A program made the position numbers and the translations under genes. This document shows, piece after piece, positions 26,051 to 36,912 of a DNA stretch of 64,000 nucleotides. Under the pieces are notes generated by a model. It searched no databases and was not told where the DNA came from. It saw only the letters and a program-made list of their open reading frames with translations. Within the stretch, counting starts at the first letter, position 1; every line of letters starts with the position of its first letter. Source of the stretch: Onchocerca lupi (lineage: Eukaryota > Nematoda > Chromadorea > Rhabditida > Onchocercidae). The stretch is taken from assembly GCA_028564675.1 (NCBI GenBank), contig JAOVVO010000418.1:1-64000 (forward strand). Reading direction: 5' to 3'.

Positions 26051-27526
26051 GTGGAGTTCGAAAATTGATCAATATTGGCTGATTTTTTAGAGAAAAAAAA
26101 ATTGATCAGTATTAGTGATCTCTGGAAGATGAAAGGAACAGAAGGAAATATTTGAGAAATTTCAAGCTAAAAACATAAGATAGAACATTCTGAAAAAAGA
26201 AATCAGAAACTTCGTAAGATGTTAATAAATATTGATGTTGATATTTATTTTCCGAAATTCTTTTCCCAGGAACCACTCAATCAGTTTTTTTTTTTTTTTT
26301 AATTCATTAGGAATGCACACATTTCAATTTTTTTTTTTAAGGATGTGAGATGTTATATGATAAGTGATAATTAATAAGCAAGAAATAACATTAGAAAATG
26401 AATGATTTATAGATGAATTAACATCATCGACGAAATTGTATGAAAAAATAATGAGAATGCAAACGCACCTGGGTGAAATTAAGAGAAGGGGTCGATGATG
26501 TCACATAAAACATTTTTAAAAGTACTAATTTCAGGAAATTAGCCTTGCCTTGTTGACACGAAGAACATTAGTGCTATGAATATCCATATAGCAGTTTATC
26601 GAACTATCATTCTGTACTGTTTGCTAAGCTTATACAATTTGCAACAAATATGACATAAATGGAATACTTATTACATCTTTTGAATCTTGCAGAATGTCCT
26701 TCTTTTATTCCTTAGTAGGCTTCTAAAGATTGTCGTTAAAAAAAAAAGACTTATGAAAATTTCCTTTCATTACTTCTGCAAGTCTCTGTGGAGCACAAAA
26801 AATACCCATATGGATGTGCCATATAATTGAGCCCGTAGAAAACGATACTTGAAATAAAGTTTCTATACTTAATTCATTATTTTACCAATTGTTTGTTAAA
26901 TTTTATTACTTATTTCATCTTTATGGGTATTTAGTAATTTCTATTCTGACGGTTCTTTTTTGCTGTCAATGTTTCCCGGTCCTTTATTGATTTTTTTTCT
27001 TTTTTTTGCATAAAAAATAATCTTAATCTCATGTCAACCAAATATGTTTCTGTTAAAAGCGAATTTTCTGTTCGACAGGATTTTATGTCCGTTATTTTGC
27101 ATCAAATTTCAAATTTATGTACCGAAAGTTCATTTATTTGCTGATCCAAAAGACCACCATCATAATGCTTCCCTATCATTATCCAATAGATGCAGATTTA
27201 TTTAACATAATCGATAAATATATCTAAATATACATACCGGAAGTAGTATGCTAAATTTAATTTTGACGAGTAAAGCAGTATTTAAATTTAATATTCGATG
27301 ACAATCCATAAACAATGCAAAATTTTATTAGCAGAATCATCTGGTAGCCCAGCATGGCATCAACCTATTTCACAAATATTCAATTTCAATGATCAACACA
27401 ACCATTTATCGTTAAAGTTTAGATACTAACTGTCAGTATTACCACAAGCTGGCTAAGCTATAGATAATTCGAGACTATTTGGTTCGATAGATGAATAGAC
27501 AGTAATGTCTCCTAGCCTTAGTTGGA
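26051..27526. other. AT-rich stretch without recognised genes
   Basis: Only A/T-rich sequence with homopolymer runs (for example T runs near 26286 and 26328). Nothing coding was seen on either strand. Confidence 0.5.
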
Positions 27527-27835
27527 ATGGTTTGTTGCTTTCTTTTATTTGTCCAAACTTTTCATTACGATAGATATTCAGCGGAACAGTTTATTTCAAT
27601 AGCAGCCAGTTTCAATCAAATATGCTGGACGGAACATTTCAATGGAGTGAATAATTGGTCGCTAGCAATGTTCGTATTACTTTTCTGTTTATGGATGATA
27701 TCATACAATGATTCTACTGAGCGGAATGCATACGATTGTGGACACACCTGGAAGGACAATACGAGCAATGCCTTCTGTCATTCGGATCGTTTTAGTAATT
27801 ATTTCTCTATGAATTCTGTTTCATTCCGGTTTTGA
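27527..27835 (+). CDS. Hypothetical 102-residue ORF, possibly secreted
   Basis: The frame opens with a hydrophobic start, and an internal Met at 27668 begins MFVLLFCLWMISY, which resembles a signal peptide. It is followed by a polar segment with YDCGHTW and NAFCHSDRF. The latter loosely recalls the FC.SD spacing of tissue-inhibitor-of-metalloproteinase (NTR) domains, but the typical CxC start is absent, so I do not assign that family. A second open segment in another frame (27839-27967) could be joined only by an unusually short intron of about 43 nt. Weak evidence overall. Confidence 0.25.
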   Translation: MVCCFLLFVQTFHYDRYSAEQFISIAASFNQICWTEHFNGVNNWSLAMFVLLFCLWMISYNDSTERNAYDCGHTWKDNTSNAFCHSDRFSNYFSMNSVSFRF

Positions 27836-30800
27836 CCAGGAAAAAGGAAAGTATTTCATTCAGAAAGACCTGTTCCGGTAGGTTTTAATCATCCAACTCA
27901 CCAACTGAATTTCAAGGTTGTTATTGCAAATAGTTCTTCAAGTATACTCTTTAGACATTCCAATGTCTAGGAATCGGTTTAAGAAGGTACTTGAAGTGAA
28001 TTGCAAAGACTTTTATTTTGCAAAATATTTAAAACTTTTTTCCGAAAAGAACTCTAGTTTGTGCATAGAGGGATATTTTAAATCCTTGTGTCCTTACTTG
28101 AAATCACTTCAAATGAATGTTTTAGAGATATTAGTGTTGAAATAAAGCTGGTACATTTTCAAATATCCAACATCGGTATCAAACTTCCAGTTTCGGTTGG
28201 TTTCTCTATTTCTCAATTGCCTGATTTACCAACCGATCGAAAAATTGGTTAGTTAGTCTCCCTTCCTAGTTGACTTGGACCATTTTAGAAATTTAACACA
28301 GTTAACAAGATTGTTTAATTACATCGACTTATTGAATTGTAATCTGAAGGTCTCTGGACAGAACGGAGGGACTTCTGTTTTACCGAAAAGTTAAGAGCTT
28401 TAGTTATACTATAAAAGAATTACAATTAAATTTCCTCAATGAAGTAAAGATAATTTTATCGAATCAGTAAGTGGTTTAAAATAAGAGGTCGAAGTAAGCA
28501 CCACTTTACCTTTTGCTGATTTTCAATCAATTCAATTTCAAAGTCTGTAATTTTGCAAGTCAATAATTAACGACAAATTTTCGATCGGATACGGAGGGAC
28601 ACAGGATGTTTACTTAGCCTTCATATCAGTGCAATATTGACTCTTCTAGTTAGTGTGCCACAATCCTTAGTATTTGGATTTGAAGCGTATAATTAAAGGC
28701 AAACTTCCCGTTCGTTTAAAAAGGAAGATGGAGAAATTTGTTTTTTGAACTGTGAAAGTAATCCATTTCAGATCCTATGGAATATGTTTCGATATTCACA
28801 TATAAGACTACGTTTTTCCATTCTCGAGTTTTATTTGGCTAGTAGAATTCTCGAAGGTCGGGAATTTCAGTATAAAGCCCTGAGAGCAATTAATTAAGCA
28901 GAAGGTTCCAATCAAATTTCATTCAGAAAAACTGAATCCAATCAATATGGTTTGGCTATCGCCATAATCACTTCGTACGCTAAGGAAATCATGTTTCAAC
29001 TTCTCATAACAAACAGTGCATGCATGCATGCACCTTCCCATTCCGTTATTTCGAAATAACTCTTCTGTTAAGATGCACTCTGCGATACAAAGAAATTGTG
29101 TGAGTCTGGGAATTGTGCAACACGTCACCTCCCTCAGCGCATGCATTCATGCAGCCGCCGAGAGGGATCGCTGATGCTTCACAATCACGTTCAGACAGAG
29201 TGAAGAGGGAGAGATGAGTCATCGGGCGGAAAACCAATTTTTTCTTTTCAAAACAAGCATTGTTATTAAGGCCTTCCTGGCAGAAGAGATGACGAAATGT
29301 TTGTCATTTAGGACGGATGGATATTTATGTGACATACACAGATACGCTACGTATACACATACAGGTACGCCTGAAGCCTGGACATCATCCTGATCGTGTC
29401 ATCATACCACGGATACAACTGATGCCGTGTCGTGGGTGACGCTCAATGTACACTTATAGAAATGCAGGAGCAGACGCACAGACGCACAGAGAATGATAGA
29501 CGGAGAGATCCCGTTTCCTGCCCCCTCTCCCGCCGGGTCACAGATCGCATCTATAAAAGAGTGGGTTTACAACTGAATGATGATTCATTTTCTGGTGGAA
29601 CGCTTCCCGAGAAGAATGTTCACCTGTTTAGAGGGGTAGTTGTCGAGATTGATTGTGACCTCGCAGCTGGGCCCTTTGTGAAGCTTTGTACTTCGGCTAA
29701 GGTGCTGCTGCGGTTACGGGACAACACCTTGGTTAGGTACAATGCTCAACATATCGGCTTCTTTCCCATCCATCCGGTATCATTCCGTCCACAATTGACC
29801 TCTTAGCCAGTACAACCTTTCTCCTTATCACTTATCACTAACCGTCCGTCCATTCCACCTTTCCTCTTATTTGTCAGCAATTTTTTGCTTCTCAACCCAT
29901 GCGTTATATGATATTGAAATAATAACGCCACATTGCTTATTCATTTGATGTTTTCTCAATAATTCTTAAATTTACACAGGATTTTAGATAATTGAGAGTA
30001 GAAAATATTAACGTTAAAAAGCTTTTTTCAGTCCATAAAAACTACTCATCTCGTATGAGTCATATTTCTCTATTGACCTTCAATAATTTTTTAAATTTCT
30101 TTTTTCGTACTAAAATTTTGAATTTTAAATTGCAATTCCTCTTCTATTATTTCATTCAGATTTCCCGACAGTTACTTCATACTTGTGACATTTAAAACTT
30201 CATATCAGTATCTATTCTTTAGCAACTTTGTTCTTTTTGTAATTCTGCCTTCTGTAAGAAACACGAAGCCCTGACGAAACCCGCAAAAATCGCATTTGGC
30301 CATGTATCTTAGATATGTATGCGCTTTTGTCTGTTTTTGTGTGTGTATATGGACGTATGTGTATGATGTGTATGTGTGTGTCCTAGTATAATCAACTGAA
30401 TCTTTACGCTTTTGAAAATTTGCCCAGAATTTATGGATCGTTATATTGCCATGCCATGATATAAATATTCCCCTCTGTTGTTTGTAATTGTTTCGGAAAT
30501 TCAAAATCTCTGCATTAATCATAGAGACAAAAAAAAAAAAAAGAAAGAGAGAAAAGAAAACATCACGAGAATGAGAGATAGGATTTGGCTGAATAATAAT
30601 GGCCAAATATTCTAGAAGGAAGTAATAAGCTTCCATATTTTCTTTTTAATAATGCTTTAATTTTCTGCATAAACGAAGATATTCTGCATGTTAGTTAAAA
30701 AAAGAAAAAAGAAAAAATAATCCACGTTGCCGAAAAATCATGATTCAATAGATTCAAGTATCACTTAATCCGCTTAAATAAAAATTCTCATATTGATTGA

Positions 30801-31600
30801 TCTATGATTCATTTGCACAGCATCAATTATTTTCCTTTTATTTATCTTTCTTTTTTATTTGGAAAATTCTTGAAATTTTATTTTGCTTGCCGTTTAAAAT
30901 CGCCATTATGTTGGAATTAAATAGTCAGTTGAATTTTTAATAAATGTGTTGATAAATTGGCAGGTCAGGTGATATTGCCATTTGAGAAGGTAGGTTCATT
31001 TGAATGAGCAAATACCGCGAACATTAATTAACAGAATTGAAGGTTCCTGTTTGACGTATTAAGGAGGCAAAAAAATAATTAAGTATTATTCAAGTGATAC
31101 TGATTGTTTTGTAAGGTGACGTATTAACTGTTGGGTCGAGTCTTATGAGTTGAAATTATGAATACTATTAAGGCATTTTTTTAGTTTAGAGGAAAAAAAA
31201 ATAAGCATACGGAAGAGAAAATAAGTGAGAGGACAACAGTATGATTCATCGATACACAGTTTCATTTTTTATTTACGTTAGAAGTGCAACTTCGACAGAC
31301 CAATTCACGGTTGATTTCTCGGTATTGATGCCGCTGCAATGCTGATTTAATAGACTCTTACTGATCATTCGAACATTATTCAACAGCGGGCTTGATCAAG
31401 ACCGCGCAAAGTGGTTATAGAGATTGGAATAAAGTTTATTTTCCAGATGTCACTATCCTTATGCTTCCATCTATTTTTGTTGACTGAAATTAAGTATAGA
31501 AAAGCATCAAATGTGGCAGTGTGAAATTTTATGAAGTAATAAATTGTATCGCAAATTTTCTTTAAATTACTTATTAATAGTTGAATGTTGTTCCATTATT
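27836..31600. other. Gene-poor region with microsatellites
   Basis: A GC-richer island at about 28960-29800 has a TGCA repeat (29017-29032), short CAGACG-type repeats and a TATAAAAG box near 29554. A 124-codon open frame sits at 29432-29806 without recognisable content. A TG-rich microsatellite lies at about 30331-30381. I could not support any gene; the island may be a promoter or non-coding first exon. Confidence 0.45.
29017..29032. repeat. (TGCA)4 tandem palindrome
   Basis: Four tandem TGCA units, self-complementary. A shorter ATGCATGC copy occurs near 13483. Confidence 0.8.
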
Positions 31601-31760
31601 TTATATTTCCTTTTAGGCTTTTCTTTTGTATTATCGTGCTCCAAATAATGATATAAGCTATTCCTTTTTAATTTTGTTGAATAAATTAATTTTTAATCAT
31701 GTTTGTTTGCCCTATCGCAATGAAAGGGCATCGCATTCGATTTTACCGCTTTTTAAATGT

Positions 31761-32041
31761 GCAATCATCAAGTTATCTCAAAATAAGTTTGAGGTGTCAG
31801 CAAAGTCTCTTGTAAAAGATATAGGGAAAATTTAAAAATAGAATTACGTGATCCAAAAGGGGATTACGTTATGCTTGGTGGATTAATTCTTTCAACTGCC
31901 GGTAAGGTACCTTTAGGGGGTGAAGTTATCAGGTATAAAAGTGGTGTAAAGTTAATCGTTAAGGATGCAAGTAAGCGCTATATTAATAGAATAATATTAG
32001 ACCTCAATGACTGTAAAAATTGGATTGGTCTTTTTTTATGA
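31761..32041 (+). pseudogene. Decayed bacterial CorC/HlyC C-terminal domain (Wolbachia-like)
   Basis: Two overlapping reading frames, with a shift near 31832, together look like the transporter-associated CorC_HlyC domain that ends bacterial CBS-domain membrane proteins. The first frame has KFEVSAKSLVKDIGK and then a stop. The second has LRDPKGDY, GGLILSTAGKVPLGGEVI and KDASKRYINRIILDL. This fits the family pattern GG[LF]..x..G..P..GE followed by a ..D...R.I..[IV].[LV] strand; E. coli CorC has GGLVMQAFGHLPARGE in the same place. The domain is bacterial, is not a toxin despite the historical name, and is intronless here. Upstream CBS and membrane parts are absent. Wolbachia, the filarial endosymbiont, is the obvious donor, but that is inference. 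The frameshift and truncation make it non-functional. The left boundary is uncertain; bacterial content may start as early as 31626. Confidence 0.65.
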
Positions 32042-35000
32042 AAGAGTGTCTCATTTTTAGATAAGAGAGTTTACAACGTTAGCATATAGTATGTTGATAC
32101 TTGTCTGGTGAGTATGCATTCATACGATCGTGTACACGAAGCTGAAACCTGAATTGGAGCAGCATCAAAGTTTTCACACGTATAATAGATAAGTGGTTTG
32201 TTTGTTTTTGGTTTCGTTAAACGTCCTTTTTTTCATTCATTACTTTTTAATTAAGGAAGATAAAATGCATTAATGAAATATTTGAGGGGGAAAATTTACG
32301 TGTACTGATTTTGAGGAAATTTGTGTCAAAATAATGTTAACCTTTACGATAGAATATACTGGCTTATTTCAAGAGCTTTGAGCATCCTCCTAACGAAATT
32401 TGGTGTCTGCTTATTCCATTACAGGGATATCAGGCCTGCTGACCAATATCGATCTAAATTTAATCGGCAAAATCGAGAAAGCATTTTCAGTTTAGTGGTT
32501 TGAAACATTAAAAATAGATCAGTAGATAAATAATAAGGAAAATTGTTTCCATATAAAAAATTCGGCCTCGGTATATATTATCAATTTCAACTTATTTACT
32601 TGAATAAATCATGTTTATTAAAATTTTCATAAACAATAAATGATACTATAGCAACAGTTATATGGATACATGGTCGAACTTGAAGATAATAGACGCTCCT
32701 GCGAATTCTACGAAGCAAGCTGTTTCCGGAAAAAGTAAGGCAAGCTTCTTCATGACTGCTCCTTAAAGAATCACATTCAGTTATTCTGCATTTTTCCAAT
32801 TTCGAATTTAATTTACGAGGCAATAAAGTGGGATGTTAAATTGAATCAATTTTTACTTCCAATGCAATTCATGGTAAGGTGAATTTCACATATAATGTAA
32901 CAATATGAATATTAATTATATGAATAAAAGTTTTCAACAATTCTTTCTCGGTATATTTTGCCAGTTATTCTTTTTCATGCAATATGATCAAAGTTAATAA
33001 ATTAATAGGATTTTTATAAACAATTTGCAGTTATTGTGATATGCTTGGAATTTCTATTGTTATTTATGGTATCTAATCTACAAATATAATAATTTGTATA
33101 GTTAGTATAGCATTAAACAATTGCTATGTCATTCAAATGTCATTGATTAGTTTGATGACAAAATTGTAATAATGACGAATATTCCATTCAACAGCATCTT
33201 CAGCATAAATCAGGATAATCCGATATGCCAAAATTTCTTCAGACTTTTATCTCTTATCAACTATTCGAAAAAACCATCGAATAAGATGATGAAGAGGAAG
33301 CAATTGACGATTGGCTATTCTTGAAACAATTCACTTAATCCTTGACTGCTATCAATTGGAAAGAAAAGCATGGGCCTGCAGCGTGCAGCCTGCAGTGCAT
33401 TATTAGCCTGAGCATGCTTACTGCATCAGCCTTTTCCGTTTTCTACCGCTACCGCATATGCAGCATAAGTCGGGAGATTGAGTGTTAGAGGAAGCGATAT
33501 CGAGACTGTTGCCATCAGCAATTGTTAAAGTGCTCTTAACGAGAATACATTTCACGCTTTGAGGCGTATTCATCTTGTGATTGTCTGGATGAATAAATCA
33601 ACGGAATACGCTAAGGAGATTTCAATCGTAGCACATTGGGTCACTAATTGACTCAGTGTTTTCTTTTATATCTATATGTAATGTGTGTGTGTATGTGTGT
33701 ATGTGTCTGTGTGTGTGTGTCTGTATGTGTGTGTAGGGGTCAATTATTGAAGGGACAAGCCAAGAGAGGACAGAGCTGAGCTAGAGAAATTTTGCGGAAT
33801 GGAATGGAACATACGCGTCAGATAACCAACGGAACTAGCTGATAAGGATCGTTAGATGGTGTCGAGACTGAATGTTCCTCCGGTGGATGGATGCTGATAG
33901 CTGCTTAATCCTGAACAATGCTGTCAGGAAGCAGAAATAGGACAAGGAAGAAGAGATTCTGGATTGAAATGCGGCAAAGCTGTAACAGAATGAAAAGGAA
34001 GCTTCGCGGAAGAAGGAGGAGGAGGAAGAAGGAAGAGGAGGCAAAGGAGGAAATATGAAGAAGGGAGAATGGACGTAACTCGATGGTATGTTATAGATTG
34101 ATGAAGCCGATGGAGCAACAGCAGCATCTATAATACACGTCAGATCGATCTGGTGTGGAATAGAGGCCTCCAGCCCATTTCAAAATCACTAGGCCAGTTA
34201 TTTGTATGTTTGCTCACTCGTCTTCGTCCTTCCAGCGTAGTCCTTTATGGGGCCAAGCCCATCCTCGTCTTCCGTCCTTTGGACCCTGACTAACTAATTC
34301 ATTTTTTTCACCTCTCACTTTTACCCAATTTTTCCAACGCTGCCCATGCAGACCAGACCAAAAATTGTTATGTTATTGTCCAAAATTCCGCATACCTTTT
34401 ATTGGCCAACTAAATGGTCAGTTCATAACTGATGTTTCCTAGTATTTTATTTATCTCTTACATCATTCATTCCAGATTTCTCTATTAATGCTCTTGGGTC
34501 ATTTTAATATCATGCTTATTTTATTTCTTATCATTTTTATTTTCAGCTTAGATATAGATTATTAAATAGTCTCATTTTCAAGATCTCTTCAAATTCACTC
34601 TCCTATCTTAACTACTTGAGAATTTCGAATGATGCAAAAAAAAAGTTTTTTTATGGAAATTTAAAATTATTCTTTCTTATAGACCGACCAGTACTTTGAT
34701 ACTAAATGATGTAAAAATAGTTGGAATGAATAAAGAACCTGGTTAAGCGGTGTTTTGATAAAATAGTCAAGTTTGGGATGTTGGTAAAATCGTTCCTTGA
34801 CACAATATTCATCAACCTTTTCTTACTGATCACCTGAAGTATGAATGTGTCATCAACATGAACTGATGTCGAGATAGTTTGAGTCATTATATCAATCTTG
34901 TATTGCATTGAGGATGTAATGCATGTTCCATATAAAAATGGAATCACTAAAGAATGATTGCAAAGGATTATCACAGCATCAAGTTTTTCCTAAAAAAAAT

Positions 35001-36912
35001 CCAAGAATAGTGCAAGAAAGTTGTTAAATAATTACCGGGATTTAAGCTTGAGCTGTAAAAACCATTTTATCATTTCTATTTTCAGCATTAATAACTGTAG
35101 ATCTTCAACTCGGCGCAGACTAACTGATTTCAAATATGACAAATCAAATGTGATGAATTGAACACTGAACAGAATAAAATTGTGAGATAGGTATAGATAT
35201 AATTGAGTGAAAGGAAGGCGGAAAAAATTTCGGTTAATTGTAGAAGTTCATGAAGTATGCGTTATTAGCTGTTGAATTATTGAATGGATGATCAAATCAT
35301 GTTATAAATGAATAACAATTGCATATGACCATAATGTTCGAGAATTACTACCTGCCAATAGTGATTGCAAGGTGGAAAAAATGTGAAGGATAGTAGGCGG
35401 TCCATCTCATTCATTACTGTGGCTTGAAGTTGCATTTTTTTTTCGAATCAACTTTGGTCTTTCTTCAAAACTGTATGAACTTGTTTTGGTAATTTGTTCG
35501 TCTCATGTATTCTTGATTTTTTTGTTCTAATTCTCCTAATATTCTCGATTTCCATGAATTCTTGATAACTGCATTACCAAGATTTGCACGTTGAAAAATG
35601 ATGAAATTCAAAAAACATCCAGGTTAAATTGCAACCTTTTCTCTCTTTTGCGAAACCTATACCATTAGACATCAAAAGTTTGGTTGAATTGTTTTTTTTT
35701 TTTTTTTTTTTTCGAAATAGATTTATGATGCTGAAAAAAGTGAGCAAAGCGATGCGATGTGCTAGTGCTACATAACTAAATCATGCTGTCCTGTAATTAT
35801 TCAGATAATTCATATCTATATTCTATACGCGGGAATCAAATTCTTGATTAGTAGACAATCTTAGTACGTATCATATTTCATCCTTTAATCTTAACGTCAT
35901 GTAAGATAATCTAATTCCTCAGATCCTCCTCATCGTCGTTTTCAATCAAATGAAATTCGCCACCAATTCAATTATTCATAAGCATATTGCAGATGATATT
36001 ACATTACTTTCTTTTCTCTCATTCAAATTTTTTTATATAAGTTATTCAAAATTTTATACAAAGTTTTTAAACACTTTTTAGTTATCTAATTATAAGATAG
36101 CTTCTTTCTGTTCGAAAAATCAATTATATAATTGAAATTCACGTGCAGTTGTGTGCTTTTTTTTCTGCTTTCCAATTTGTAGTAGATTAATTGATTTGCT
36201 AAATGCTAGGCAACTTTAGCACCGGGCATTGATGAACTAAATTAGTTTTAGGGTCTTGGTAAGTGATAGTGAATTACAGCAAAAATGACTCCTCAACATC
36301 AAATTAAGGTGGCGAAAAGAGAAAAGGCTCAGTCTGTGGTATTTCGCAAATTGCCTTTTGGAAGTAGTCTAATATCTGAAATGTTATAATTTTTATATCT
36401 AATGGCAATGAAAATGACGGGTTACCTGTTAAATGACATTTTAAAATGTAATTCAATCGAAAAAAGCGTATTCTTCACTCTTGTCTTATACTGTACGATG
36501 AACAAATTTTAGTAATACGAATTTCACAGTGTCATCATATTGCACCTATGTTGGAAAGTAATACAACAATCCAAAGAAGGCATAATTTTAAAAATAGGTT
36601 ATGACTATTTTCATATTATACTATTCTAACTCATTAAAAAATCTTGCAAATCCATTTTCGAATCAATTGACGTATCACTAATTATTTTGAAGCGATGAAT
36701 TTAGTCGAAATTTAATTTGTAAATTCGCAGCAACTCTATCTTTAATGATTTAAAAGAATCTGAATTATCAGATTTATTTCTTAAAATTTGTTGTATTTTT
36801 TTTTTTTTTAAGAGTTAAAAGATTTTGGATCGTTCGAACAAAAAAATGGTGTGATAAGAATGGAAGATAAAGAACAGTGAACAGTTGTGGATCGGTGGCT
36901 TGTTAAGAGGCG
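32042..36912. other. Long intergenic region before the innexin gene
   Basis: AT-rich apart from a GC-richer island at about 33370-34300. That island holds a TG microsatellite and a purine-rich tract (about 34005-34060) that makes Ser/Pro-rich open frames on the minus strand. A 40-nt intron at about 34290-34330 could join two tiny minus-strand frames, which is too weak to call. No gene is supported. The distal part presumably includes the innexin promoter. Confidence 0.45.
33681..33735. repeat. (TG)n microsatellite
   Basis: Imperfect TG/TATG dinucleotide array inside a GC-richer island. Confidence 0.85.

Noticed and set aside
29432..29806. 124-codon open frame on the plus strand
   Set aside because: Lies in a GC-richer island where chance frames are longer; starts at a non-ATG codon, and the content is not recognisable.
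30205..30636. 143-codon open frame on the minus strand
   Set aside because: Length comes from a TG/AC microsatellite (Thr/His-rich) and a poly-A tract (Phe run); no domain, signal or splice support.
31761..32041. Toxin (haemolysin) label for the bacterial fragment
   Set aside because: The HlyC/CorC domain family name is historical; the domain is a transporter-associated module, and the copy is truncated and frameshifted.
33835..34127. Two Ser/Pro/Leu-rich minus-strand frames
   Set aside because: They are shadows of a purine-rich (GAAGGAGGAGG) tract on the plus strand.
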